Below, in pieces: positions 13,372-21,857 of a stretch of 64,000 nt of DNA. The position numbers were made by a program, and so were the translations under genes. The notes beneath the pieces were generated by a model. It saw nothing but the letters and a program-made list of their open reading frames with translations. It was not told the DNA's origin and ran no database searches. Location: positions 434,001-498,000 of the forward strand of contig CAWCNV010000001.1 of the NCBI GenBank assembly GCA_963797015.1. The letters are read 5' to 3'. Within the stretch, counting starts at the first letter, position 1. Each line of letters opens with the position of its first letter. This DNA comes from JBBPZA01 sp963797015 (GTDB taxonomy: Bacteria > Actinomycetota > Thermoleophilia > Solirubrobacterales > Solirubrobacteraceae).

Positions 13372-15026
13372 GCCTCGGCCAGGTACTGGTGGATCAGCGA
13401 CACGGCCATCGAGCCCTCGCCGACCGCGCTCGCCACGCGCTTGATCGACCGCGCGCGCACGTCACCCGCCACGAGCACGCCGGGAACGCTCGTCTCGAGC
13501 GGGAACGGGTCGCGCGCCAGCGGCCAGCCGTCCGCCTTGGCGTCCAGCCCCGCCAGGATGAACCCCCGCTCGTCGCGCGCGACCGCGCCCGCGAGCCAGT
13601 CGGTGCGCGGCGCGGCGCCGATGAACACGAAGCACGCGTCGACCTCCTCGACATCCTCGGCGCCGCCTGCGCCGCGGATGCGCAGCGCCCGCAGGCGCCC
13701 GTCGCCCTCGGCCGCGACGGCCTGGCTCCCGAGCCGGACCTCGACGTTGGTCAGCCCCTCGATCTGCTCGATCAGGTAGTGGGACATCGATTTCGCGAGC
13801 GAGTCGCCGCGCACGAGCATCGTCACCTTCGTCGCGTACGACGAGAAGTACACCGCCGCCTGGCCCGCCGAGTTGGCGCCGCCGATCACCGCGACGTGCT
13901 GGTCGGCACACGAGCGGGCCTCGGTCAGCGCGGCGCCGTAGTAGATCCCCTGGCCGGTCAGCTCGGCGAAGCCGGGGGCGTCGAGTTGGCGGTAGGAGAC
14001 GCCCGACGCGACGAGCACGCTGCTGGCGCTGAGGCTCTCGCCGCCCGAGAGCTCGACGATCCGGCCCGCGCCCTCTACCCGGAGCGCCGTGGCGTCATGG
14101 ACGGTCAGCAGCTCCGCGCCGAGCCGGCGCGCCTGATCCGTGGCCCGTCGCGCGAGGTCTGAGCCGCTGAGCCCGGCGGGGAACCCCAGGTAGTTCTCGA
14201 TCCGGCTCGACTGGCCGGCCTGGCCGCCCGGCGCCTCGCGCTCCACCATGATCGTCCGCAGCCCCTCCGAGGCTCCGTAGACGGCGGCCGCCAGGCCCGC
14301 CGGCCCGCCGCCGACGATCACGAGGTCGTAGTGCTCGGACGCCGGCCGGCCCGCGATTCCAAGCCGCTCGGCCAGCTCCAGGATCGTCGGGCGTTCGAGC
14401 ACGGAGCCGTCCTCCAGCAACGCAACCGGCAGTCCTCCGTCATCGACGTCCGAGACCTTGAGCAGCTGCCGTGCCTCGGCATCGCGCTCAACGTCCAGCC
14501 ACCGGGCGGGCACGCGGTTGCGGGCGAGAAAGTCGCGCAGGTCGTGCGATGCGCGCGAGAAGCGATGGCCGATCAGCCGCACGCCGCCGGCCTCGAGCGC
14601 CGCGCCCGCCTCCCAGCCGGTCAGCGTGTCCTCGACCACGGGGAAGAGCTGCTCCTCCGGGGGATCCCACGGCTTGAGCAGGTAGTAGTCGAGCGAGACG
14701 TCGTTGATCGCCTGGATCGCCGCATCGGTATCCGCGTAGGCGGTCAGCAGCACCCGCTTCGCCGAGGGGATGATCTCGCGCGCGCGCACGAGGTAGTCGG
14801 TGCCCGAGAGCCCGGGCATCCGCTGGTCGGCGATCAGCAGGGCCACCTGATCGCCGCGGCGCACGAGCTCGGCCAGCGCCTCGAGCGCCTGCTCACCGGA
14901 CCCGGCGCGAACGATGCGGTATCGCTCCCCGAAGCCGCGCCGCAGGTCACGCGCAACCGCCGCGAGTACCGCCGGCTCGTCGTCGACCACCACGATCGCC
15001 GGGCGCCGCCGCGACTCCTCGCTCAT
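13368..15026 (-). CDS. Receiver domain fused to a thioredoxin-reductase-like flavoprotein
   Basis: 552 residues from ATG 15026. Residues 8-130 are a response-regulator receiver (VVVDDEPAV, phospho-acceptor D67 in LIADQRMPG, late K in LKPWDPP). Residues about 150-225 resemble the glutaredoxin-like domain of long-form reductases but show no CxxC. Residues 240-552 form a TrxR-type FAD/NADPH enzyme with VIVGGGPAGLAAA and VAVIGGANSAGQAA. The redox CxxC of thioredoxin reductase is replaced (GQGIYYGAALTEA), so it cannot reduce thioredoxin in the classical way. The fusion and the coupled CNB-kinase gene suggest a phosphorelay-controlled flavoenzyme; its substrate is unknown. Confidence 0.85.
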   Translation of the reverse strand: MSEESRRRPAIVVVDDEPAVLAAVARDLRRGFGERYRIVRAGSGEQALEALAELVRRGDQVALLIADQRMPGLSGTDYLVRAREIIPSAKRVLLTAYADTDAAIQAINDVSLDYYLLKPWDPPEEQLFPVVEDTLTGWEAGAALEAGGVRLIGHRFSRASHDLRDFLARNRVPARWLDVERDAEARQLLKVSDVDDGGLPVALLEDGSVLERPTILELAERLGIAGRPASEHYDLVIVGGGPAGLAAAVYGASEGLRTIMVEREAPGGQAGQSSRIENYLGFPAGLSGSDLARRATDQARRLGAELLTVHDATALRVEGAGRIVELSGGESLSASSVLVASGVSYRQLDAPGFAELTGQGIYYGAALTEARSCADQHVAVIGGANSAGQAAVYFSSYATKVTMLVRGDSLAKSMSHYLIEQIEGLTNVEVRLGSQAVAAEGDGRLRALRIRGAGGAEDVEEVDACFVFIGAAPRTDWLAGAVARDERGFILAGLDAKADGWPLARDPFPLETSVPGVLVAGDVRARSIKRVASAVGEGSMAVSLIHQYLAEA

Positions 15027-15032
15027 GCTTCG

Positions 15033-15038
15033 AACCTA
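15033..15038 (-). promoter_or_regulatory. TAGGTT -10 element of the receiver-flavoprotein operon
   Basis: Minus-strand TAGGTT, 6 nt before ATG 15026, with no ribosome site between them. It fits a leaderless start for the operon of flavoprotein, kinase and the downstream remnant. Confidence 0.4.
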
Positions 15039-15047
15039 ACCAGCGCG

Positions 15048-15221
15048 TCAACGCCGCCGGCGCAGCGCGGAGCGGGCGAAGCGGAGCAGGCGGTCGAAGG
15101 GGGTCTGGTCGCCGGCGACCCCGGCCGTGAAGAACTTGGGCCCGGCGGCAGCCGCTGCGCCCGGCGCCGCGGCGCCCGCGAAGACCGCGCATCCTGCGAG
15201 CGCGAGAGTGCATGCACGCAC
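15048..15221 (-). CDS. Small secreted protein, possible lipoprotein
   Basis: 57 residues from GTG 15221. It opens with a short hydrophobic stretch containing LALAGCAVFAG, a lipobox-like or Sec signal. The mature part is about 33 residues (KFFTAGVAGDQTPFDRLLRFARSAL) ending in four Arg. Coding bias is strong and a TACGCT element lies 6 nt before the start. No homologue is recognised. It lies back-to-back with the phosphoesterase gene. Confidence 0.5.
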   Translation of the reverse strand: MRACTLALAGCAVFAGAAAPGAAAAAGPKFFTAGVAGDQTPFDRLLRFARSALRRRR

Positions 15222-15227
15222 GCTGGG

Positions 15228-15257
15228 AGCGTAATTGGCCGGGTCGCCGTGTAGCGT
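15228..15257. promoter_or_regulatory. Back-to-back leaderless promoters
   Basis: TACGCT (minus, 15228-15233) lies 6 nt before the GTG at 15221. TAGCGT (plus, 15252-15257) lies 7 nt before the GTG at 15265. Only 43 nt separate the two starts, so both transcripts probably lack leaders. Confidence 0.5.
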
Positions 15258-15264
15258 TGCGTCC

Positions 15265-16629
15265 GTGGAAGACGTGCACGAGCCCGCCTACGCCGAGCGG
15301 CTGGGCGCGGAGCACCCCGAGGAGCTGCTGCGCCGGCGCGAGTTCCTCGCGCGCACCGCGAAGACCGCCGGCGCCGGAGCCGCACTGGCGACGGCGCTGG
15401 GACCGCAGGCGCTGATCGCCGAGGCGGCGCGGCGCGAGGCGAGGACCGGGCTGCCCTCGCCGCGCAACCTCCCGATCGACACCTTCGTCGTGCTGATGAT
15501 GGAGAACCGCTCCTTCGACCACTTCGTCGGCTGGCTGCCCAAGGCCGACGGCCGCCAGGCGGGGCTGAGCTACGTCGACGCCAAGGGCGAGCGCAAGTTC
15601 ACCCACCTGCTCGCGCCCGACATGCAGGGCTGCGGCCATCCGACCCCGGGCCACATCTGGAACGAGGGGCGCGTCCAGTTCAACAACGGCCGCTGCGACG
15701 GCTTCCTGGCCGCCGGCTCGGGCAACGACGAGTTCGCGATCGGCTACTACCGCGCGCGCGACGTGCCGTTCCTCGCCGCGCTGACCCGCAATGGAACGAC
15801 CTTCGACCGCTACTTCCCCTCGCTGCTCGCCTCGACCAACCCCAACCGCTCCTACATGCACGCCGCCCAGTCCTACGGCGACAAGTTCATGTTCGCCGAC
15901 CTTCCGGGCGACGGCAAGCCGGGGCCGCAGTTCCCGACGCGGAAGGGGCGCCCGTACAGCACCACGATCCACCACCGCATGCGCCAGCGCGGCAAGCGCG
16001 CGACCACCTTCTACAGCGACGACAACTACGGCGCGATCTGGGGCCCGAAGGGCTATCGCGACTCGGCGCCGATCGCCGAGTACTTCCGCCGCGCCGGGGC
16101 CGGGACGCTCCCCGCCGTCTCGTTCGTCGACCCCCAGCTGATGAACGCCAAGGAGGTCATCGGGCTCTCCAACGACCAGCACAACGTGTCCGACATCCGC
16201 ACCGGCGAGTGGTTCATGTCCGACGTTGTGCACGCCTTCCTCAACTCGCCGCAGTGGCGGCGCGGCGCGCTGTTCGTCGTCTACGACGAGTGGGGCGGCT
16301 ACTACGACCACGTGCGGCCGCCGAGCGTCCCCGACGCCCGCCAGAGCAGCGACGTGAACGAGGACTTCGGCCAGACGGGCTTCCGCGTCCCCGCGGTGGT
16401 GCTGTCGCCGTGGGCCAAGCGCGGGGTGGTGAACCACACCCGCTTCGGGCACGAGTCGATCCTGAAGTTCATCGAGTATCGCTTCGCCCTGCGCGCGCTG
16501 ACGGTCCGCGACGCGCGCGCCAACAACATCGGCACGGCGCTGCGCTTCCCCCGCAGCGGCAGGCTCCCCGACCTCGATCCGCCCGACCTCCCGCGCGTCA
16601 GGGAGTGGATCTCGCAGCCCTGTCCGTGA
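15265..16629 (+). CDS. Tat-exported phosphoesterase (phospholipase C / acid phosphatase family)
   Basis: 454 residues from GTG 15265, chosen because TAGCGT lies 7 nt upstream. A twin-arginine signal (RRREFLARTAKTAGAGAAL) is at about 30-48. The phosphoesterase-family active site begins with VVLMMENRSFDHFVGWLP (the E-N-R-S-F-D-H motif), followed by ATTFYSDDN, VDPQLMN, ND-HN, VVYDEWGGYYDHV and a late GFRVPAVVLSPWAK. These enzymes hydrolyse phospholipids or phosphomonoesters outside the membrane. The substrate cannot be told from sequence. Confidence 0.88.
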   Translation: MEDVHEPAYAERLGAEHPEELLRRREFLARTAKTAGAGAALATALGPQALIAEAARREARTGLPSPRNLPIDTFVVLMMENRSFDHFVGWLPKADGRQAGLSYVDAKGERKFTHLLAPDMQGCGHPTPGHIWNEGRVQFNNGRCDGFLAAGSGNDEFAIGYYRARDVPFLAALTRNGTTFDRYFPSLLASTNPNRSYMHAAQSYGDKFMFADLPGDGKPGPQFPTRKGRPYSTTIHHRMRQRGKRATTFYSDDNYGAIWGPKGYRDSAPIAEYFRRAGAGTLPAVSFVDPQLMNAKEVIGLSNDQHNVSDIRTGEWFMSDVVHAFLNSPQWRRGALFVVYDEWGGYYDHVRPPSVPDARQSSDVNEDFGQTGFRVPAVVLSPWAKRGVVNHTRFGHESILKFIEYRFALRALTVRDARANNIGTALRFPRSGRLPDLDPPDLPRVREWISQPCP

Positions 16630-16653
16630 CAAAGACACCGGATTTGGGATAAT
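16626..16653 (+). promoter_or_regulatory. Promoter for the membrane-protein gene
   Basis: GTGACA (16626-16631) and GATAAT (16648-16653) are 16 nt apart, ahead of a ribosome site TAGGAGGAGG and ATG 16704. Confidence 0.4.
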
Positions 16654-16703
16654 CAAACGACGGCGGCTAGGACGGCCACCGTCGGACTAGGAGGAGGTTC
16701 CTG

Positions 16704-17357
16704 ATGGCGAAGCGAGATCCCAGAGCGCTCACCGGCGCGCTGTTCGTCGTGCTCGTGCTGGTCGCTTTCATCCCGCTCGGCGGAGATACGCCGAATGGCG
16801 ATGCCTCGGCGCAGAAGGTCGTCTCGTACTACTCGGACCACGACACGAGGGAGATCATCGCCGCGGCGGTGCTCGCGCTCGCCGCGGTCGCGCTCCTGTA
16901 CTTCGCGGCGCTCCTCCGTGAGCGCTTTCGTCCCGTCGCGTCGGGCGGCAGCGCGCTCCCCGGCTTCGTGTTCGCGGGTGGCGTGGCGGCCGCCAGCGGC
17001 TTCCTCGCCGCGGCCGGGCTGCACTTCGCTCTCGCCGACTACGCCGACGACATACGGCCCGCAGCCGCCCAGGCGCTCAACGCCATCGACTCGGACTTCT
17101 TCCTCCCGTTCACTTCGGGCATCGCGGCGCTCGTACTCGCAACCTCCCTGCTGGCGATCCGGACGAAGCTGGTCGCGTCCTGGCTGGGCTGGGTGGGAAT
17201 CGTGCTGTTCGTCGTCTTCTGGACGCCGGTCGGGTTCGCCGCCTTCGGCCTCTCCGGCATCTGGATCATCGTCGTGAGCGTTCTGCTCTACCTCCGCGGA
17301 GGAGAGTCCGCGGCGGCTTCGCCGCCAAGGACCGAAGAGCCGCGGCCGGCCGTATAG
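16704..17357 (+). CDS. Integral membrane protein of unknown function
   Basis: 217 residues with a strong ribosome site (AGGAGG) before ATG 16704. Five to six hydrophobic helices are visible at about 10-25, 50-68, 88-110, 130-150, 158-175 and 178-195. The loop after helix 1 (SAQKVVSYYSDHDTRE) and the overall layout match a family of small actinobacterial membrane proteins without known function. The C-terminal tail is cytosolic-looking and Pro/Glu-rich. It is convergent with the AlbA_2-type gene, only 5 nt away. Confidence 0.7.
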   Translation: MAKRDPRALTGALFVVLVLVAFIPLGGDTPNGDASAQKVVSYYSDHDTREIIAAAVLALAAVALLYFAALLRERFRPVASGGSALPGFVFAGGVAAASGFLAAAGLHFALADYADDIRPAAAQALNAIDSDFFLPFTSGIAALVLATSLLAIRTKLVASWLGWVGIVLFVVFWTPVGFAAFGLSGIWIIVVSVLLYLRGGESAAASPPRTEEPRPAV

Positions 17358-17362
17358 CGGCC

Positions 17363-18592
17363 TCAGTCGGGCTCGAGCTGCGGCCGCCCGACCGCGCGCT
17401 TGAGCTCGTGCGCCAGGGCGGTGAAGTCCGCCACCGACGGCATCGCCGTGCGGGTGCGCCGCTCGAGAGCGATGCGCTCCGCGCCGCCGGCCAGGCGCGG
17501 GGTCGTCCCGTCGAGGACCGTGGCGAGCTGCATCGGGCCCGAGCAGCCGAGCGCGAGCAGGACCTCGCCCGCCGTTCGCCAGGCGCGGGCGAGCGGGCCG
17601 TCGCCCTCGCGCTGGCCCGGCGCGTCGAACGGGGCCTCGCGATCGCCGCCGAGCGTCAGCAGCGCGTCGAGCGAGACGTCGCCGCGCGCTAGGAAGTAGA
17701 CGACGCTGACCGCGCCCTCGCGGCTCGCGATCAGGGCCCAGCCGCGGTCCGCGCCCACCAACGAGACCTGGAGCTGGGTCTGCGAGAAGTAGGGCCGTGG
17801 CGCAGACTGGTAGGGCATGGGGACGTGCGGCTCGGGCTGGAGGCGGGTCTGCGCGAGCTCGATCAGCAGGTCGGCGAAGCGCTCGCGGAACGGTCGCACC
17901 TCGATGTCGGCCGGCGGGCCCGCGGCCGCGACGGTGAGGGCGAAGGTCGGCGTCCGGCTCCTTTGCCCGCTGGGCAGCGACACCCAGCGCGCGGGCGGCA
18001 TCGCCGGCGGCTCGACGAGCAGCCTCTCGGCGCAGCTCAGAGCGAGGCTCCGAGCGCGCTCGAGCGCGGCGTCCCCCCGCCGGGCGAGCTCCATCAGCAC
18101 CAGCGGCGCGCGCACCGGCACGGTGTCGCCCGCGAGGCGCTGGTACACGCCGCCGCCGGGGGTCATGCACGGCGGCACCGCGATCGGCTCGACCCGTGCG
18201 ATCGCGACCCGGCGGCCGATGCCCGCGTCGAGGACCTTGAGCTCGAAGGGGGGAGGCGGCCGCAGGCTCGCGATCGCGTCGTTCAGCCACGGCTCGGGCT
18301 CGCCTTCGCCGAAGTCCGCACCCGCCGCGCGCCAGCCCTCGCTCTGCCGCTCGACGCCGACGATCAGCCAGCCGCCCGCGCCGTTGGCCAGGCCGCTGAC
18401 GTGCCGGCGCAGGACGTCGGAGTCCGGGTGCTCGCCGCCCATCGCCGCCCACAGCAAGGGCTCGCCGTCGGACTCGGCGAGAAAGCGCTCGAGCTGATCG
18501 AGGGTCAGTTGCCGAAGCGGCGCGTCGAAGATCGACTCGAGCGCAGGAGCGCTCAGGGCCTCGAAGTGGGGCGCGGCAGCTTCGGTTCGCAT
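17363..18592 (-). CDS. AlbA_2 (Schlafen-like) domain protein
   Basis: 409 residues from ATG 18592. The N-terminal part carries the AlbA_2 signature: an E-rich helix ahead of DVLRRHVSGLANGAGGWLIVGVE (about 60-81), the A-N-x-x-G-G-x-x-x-x-G pattern. The domain binds nucleotide or nucleic acid in transcription regulators and Schlafen-like proteins. The remaining 250 residues are unrecognised, with repeated hydrophobic strand patterns and no HTH. It is divergent from the A-T-TE gene and shares a 138-bp intergenic region with it. Confidence 0.65.
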   Translation of the reverse strand: MRTEAAAPHFEALSAPALESIFDAPLRQLTLDQLERFLAESDGEPLLWAAMGGEHPDSDVLRRHVSGLANGAGGWLIVGVERQSEGWRAAGADFGEGEPEPWLNDAIASLRPPPPFELKVLDAGIGRRVAIARVEPIAVPPCMTPGGGVYQRLAGDTVPVRAPLVLMELARRGDAALERARSLALSCAERLLVEPPAMPPARWVSLPSGQRSRTPTFALTVAAAGPPADIEVRPFRERFADLLIELAQTRLQPEPHVPMPYQSAPRPYFSQTQLQVSLVGADRGWALIASREGAVSVVYFLARGDVSLDALLTLGGDREAPFDAPGQREGDGPLARAWRTAGEVLLALGCSGPMQLATVLDGTTPRLAGGAERIALERRTRTAMPSVADFTALAHELKRAVGRPQLEPD

Positions 18593-18730
18593 GAAGGAGT
18601 CTCCCGGGGTCCGAGCGCCGGCATTCGAACGATCCCGGCGCCCGGATCGCTACTGCAGTCACCGTATCGCTTCGCGCGGCCCGCCGCGCTCGGCACTCCG
18701 ATCTGCCAAACCTGCGAGGATTGGGGGGCG

Positions 18731-21700
18731 GTGGGGGCACACGAGAGTGTGCAGGGGCATGCCGGCTCTACGGTCCGGGCTGCGCGTGCTGCGCGCGCAC
18801 CCGCTCCCGCGACCGACGCACCCGCGCCCTCGCAGCGACGCGCGCCCGCGACCTTCCGCCCCGAGGCCGGGGCCGTCGCCTCCTCGCAGCTCACCGCGTT
18901 CGTGCGCTTCTGCGAGCGCGCCACCGGCCGCCGGTTCGGGAACCAGCGGGCGTTCCACGAGTTCTCGGTCGCCGAGCTGCGGAGCTTCTGGGGCCTGTTC
19001 CTGGAGTGGTCGGGGCTGGTCTTCGAGGGCTCGCCCGAGCGCGTCTGCACCGACGAGCGCTGCGAGCGCGCCGTCTTCTTCCCCGACCTGCGCCTCAGCT
19101 ACGTCGAGAACCTGCTGCGGATCGGCTCGGCCGCGGACGGCGAGCGGACGGCGCTCGTGGCACATCGCCCGTGGGGCGCCCCCGAGCGCATGACGCGCCG
19201 CGAGCTGCACGACGCCGTCCGCTCCGTCGCAACCCACCTGACCGCCATGGGGGTGCAGGCGGGCGATCGCGTGGCGGCAATCGCCGGAAACAACGCCGAG
19301 GTCGTGATCGGCGGCCTCGCCGCCGCGGTGGTCGGCGCGACCTTCTCGTGCGCCTCTCCCGACATGGGGCCGGCCGCGGTGCTCAGCCGCTTCGACCAGC
19401 TCGAGCCGAAGGTCCTGATGGGCAACCTGCACGCGGGCGCCGAGGCCGCATCGGTCGCGCTCTCCGATCGCGTCGCCGAAGTCGTGCGCGCGCTGCCGAC
19501 GGTCACGACGCTCATCGCGCTGGACGACGGGCCGGTGCCCAAGGGCCTGGGCACCCCGGTGCACCGCATCGCCGACCTGGTCGGGGATGGGGCCGGGGAG
19601 GCCGAGGCCGAGTGGCCCCGCTTCCCGTTCAACCACCCACTGTTCGTGCTCTTCTCGTCGGGGACGACCGGGCGCCCGAAGTGCATCGTCCACGGGGCGG
19701 GCGGCACGCTGTTGGAGCACGCCAAGGAGCAGCGGCTGCACGTCGACCTGGGGCTCGGCGACAGCCTGTTCTTCCACACCTCGACCGCGTGGATGATGTG
19801 GAACTGGCAGCTCTCCGCGCTCGCCTGCGGCAGCGAGATCGTCCTCTTCGACGGACCGCTGGCCGGCTCCGACACGCTGTGGCGGCTGGTCAGCGCCGAC
19901 GACGTGAGCGTGTTCGGGACCAGCCCGCCCTACCTGCAGCTCTGCGAGGACGCCGGCTTCTCGCCGGGCCGCGAGATGAGCCTCGGTGCCCTCCGCGCCG
20001 TGCTCAGCACGGGCTCGATCCTGCACGACTGGCAGTACGACTGGGTGCGCGAGCACGTCGGGCCGCTGCCATTGCAGTCGATCTCGGGGGGGACCGACAT
20101 CGTCGGCTGCTTCGCCCTGGGCAACCCCAACCTGCCCGTGCGCCGCGGCTGGATCCAGTGCCGGAGCCTGGGGATGGACGTGCAGGCGCAGGCGAGCCAC
20201 GAGACCCCGTCGGGCTCGGCCGTGGGCGAGCTCGTGTGCCGCAACCCGTTCCCCTCGCGTCCGCTCGGCTTCCTCGGCGACGACGACGGCGCGCGCTTCC
20301 ACGAGGCGTACTTCAGCCAGAACGACGGCGTCTGGACCCACGGAGACCTGATCGAGCTCGACGACGACGGGCAGGCGCGCATGCACGGACGCTCGGACGG
20401 CGTGCTCAAGGTCCAGGGGATCCGCGTCGGCCCGGCCGACATCTACCGCGCGCTGCACGGCGTGCCCGAGGTGCGCGAGGCGATGGCCGTCGAGCAGCGC
20501 GTCCCCGGCGCACGCGGGAGCTCGCGCATCGTGCTGCTGGTGGTGCTCGAGGAGGGCGCGGAGCTCGACGGACGCCTCACAGTGCGCATCCGCAGCGAGA
20601 TCGGTCGCCATGCCTCGCCGCTGCACGTGCCCGAGCTCGTCGTCCAGGTCGGCGAGCTGCCCACCACGCACAGCGGCAAGCGCTCCGAGCGCGCCGCGCG
20701 CGACGCGGTCGCCGGCGCGCCGGTCGCCAACGCCGACGCCCTCCGCAACGCGAGCGCGCTCGACCGCATCCACAGCGCCGTCGCCACCGCGGACCGCGAG
20801 CGCCGGGAGCTGGCCGGCGCCCCGGAGCCCGCCGAGGACACCTCGACCGAGGCGCGCGTGCGCGCGATCTGGGAGAGCGTCCTCGGGGTCGCGCCGTTGC
20901 GCCCGGACGACAACTTCTTCGACGTGGGAGGGACCTCGCTCGCCGCGCTGCGCGTGAACCAGCTCGTGCGCGAGCGCCTCGGAGTGGAGCTTCCGCTGTC
21001 CACGGTCATCCACGCCCAGACCACGTCGGCGATGGCGGCCGTCATCGACGGGCCGATCGATCAGCGCGTGCGCTCGCTCGTCCTGCTGCGCCCCGGCACC
21101 GGCGACCGGCCGCTGTTCTTCGCGCACTCGCTGACCGGCGACGCGCTCGAGATGCGCGGGCTCGCGCTGCGGTTGCAGGTCGACCGCCCGGTGTACGGCC
21201 TGCAGGCCCGCGGCCTGGACCCGCGCGAGCGCCCGCATACGCGCGTGGAGGAGATGGCGGAGACGTGCATCGAGACGATGCGATCCGTCCAGCCGAGCGG
21301 GCCGTACGCGATCGGTGGCTACTCGTTCGGCGGGCTGTTGGCCTTCGAGACCGCCCGCCGTCTCACCGCTCGCGGCGAGCAGGTCGAATGGCTCGCGATC
21401 GTCGATGCGGCCGTGAGCCACAAGTGCCTGCCGCCGCGCTCACGCCGGGCGTTCGAGATCGCGCGACCGTTCCGGGTGCTGCGGGCCGGCCTCGCCGCTC
21501 CGCGGGCGCGGCTCCCCAGGTACATCCGGCACGCCGCGTGGCGGCTGGGCGGCCGCAAGCTGATAGCGCCTCCCGCTCCACGCTGGGGCAACCTGCCGCC
21601 GCGCCAGCGCCACCTCGAGGAGCTGGGCTGGGAGGCCATGGAGGCCTACCGTCCGCCGCCCTACGCGGGCAGCGCGATGCTGTTCAAGACGGCGGAGGGC

Positions 21701-21856
21701 CGGCCGCATCTCTGCGATCCCGCCCTCGTCTGGCGCCGCGTGATCGAGGGCGGCCTGACCGTCGAGACGCTCCCGGGCGACCACTTCCAGGCCCTCCAGG
21801 AGGGCCAGCTCGAGCTGATCGCGCGGCGGATGTCGGCAAGCCTCGTCGCTCGGTAG
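18731..21856 (+). CDS. Adenylation-carrier-thioesterase (A-T-TE) enzyme with acetoacetyl-CoA-synthetase-type A domain
   Basis: 1041 residues from GTG 18731. Residues about 50-680 are an acyl-adenylating enzyme of the acetoacetyl-CoA synthetase branch: an ACS_N-like opening (LTAFVRFCERATG, FWGLFLEWSG), the P-loop FSSGTTGRPK, an IYRALHG region, and the late catalytic Lys in TTHSGKR. Residues about 690-775 are a carrier domain with phosphopantetheine Ser736 (DVGGTSLAALR). Residues about 785-1041 are a type I thioesterase with Ser865 (GGYSFGG) and a late GDHF His. A single-module A-T-TE should activate one acid, hold it as thioester and release or condense it. The substrate is not predictable. 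Confidence 0.85.
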   Translation: MGAHESVQGHAGSTVRAARAARAPAPATDAPAPSQRRAPATFRPEAGAVASSQLTAFVRFCERATGRRFGNQRAFHEFSVAELRSFWGLFLEWSGLVFEGSPERVCTDERCERAVFFPDLRLSYVENLLRIGSAADGERTALVAHRPWGAPERMTRRELHDAVRSVATHLTAMGVQAGDRVAAIAGNNAEVVIGGLAAAVVGATFSCASPDMGPAAVLSRFDQLEPKVLMGNLHAGAEAASVALSDRVAEVVRALPTVTTLIALDDGPVPKGLGTPVHRIADLVGDGAGEAEAEWPRFPFNHPLFVLFSSGTTGRPKCIVHGAGGTLLEHAKEQRLHVDLGLGDSLFFHTSTAWMMWNWQLSALACGSEIVLFDGPLAGSDTLWRLVSADDVSVFGTSPPYLQLCEDAGFSPGREMSLGALRAVLSTGSILHDWQYDWVREHVGPLPLQSISGGTDIVGCFALGNPNLPVRRGWIQCRSLGMDVQAQASHETPSGSAVGELVCRNPFPSRPLGFLGDDDGARFHEAYFSQNDGVWTHGDLIELDDDGQARMHGRSDGVLKVQGIRVGPADIYRALHGVPEVREAMAVEQRVPGARGSSRIVLLVVLEEGAELDGRLTVRIRSEIGRHASPLHVPELVVQVGELPTTHSGKRSERAARDAVAGAPVANADALRNASALDRIHSAVATADRERRELAGAPEPAEDTSTEARVRAIWESVLGVAPLRPDDNFFDVGGTSLAALRVNQLVRERLGVELPLSTVIHAQTTSAMAAVIDGPIDQRVRSLVLLRPGTGDRPLFFAHSLTGDALEMRGLALRLQVDRPVYGLQARGLDPRERPHTRVEEMAETCIETMRSVQPSGPYAIGGYSFGGLLAFETARRLTARGEQVEWLAIVDAAVSHKCLPPRSRRAFEIARPFRVLRAGLAAPRARLPRYIRHAAWRLGGRKLIAPPAPRWGNLPPRQRHLEELGWEAMEAYRPPPYAGSAMLFKTAEGRPHLCDPALVWRRVIEGGLTVETLPGDHFQALQEGQLELIARRMSASLVAR

Positions 21857-21857
21857 C

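Noticed and set aside
14947..16656. 569-codon minus-strand open frame
   Set aside because: Antisense of the phosphoesterase gene. It also overlaps the small secreted-protein gene, whose frame is far better supported.
18659..21421. 920-codon minus-strand open frame
   Set aside because: It is the antisense shadow of the A-T-TE gene. The product is Arg/His/Ala/Val-rich without domains, as expected from G/C third positions read in reverse.
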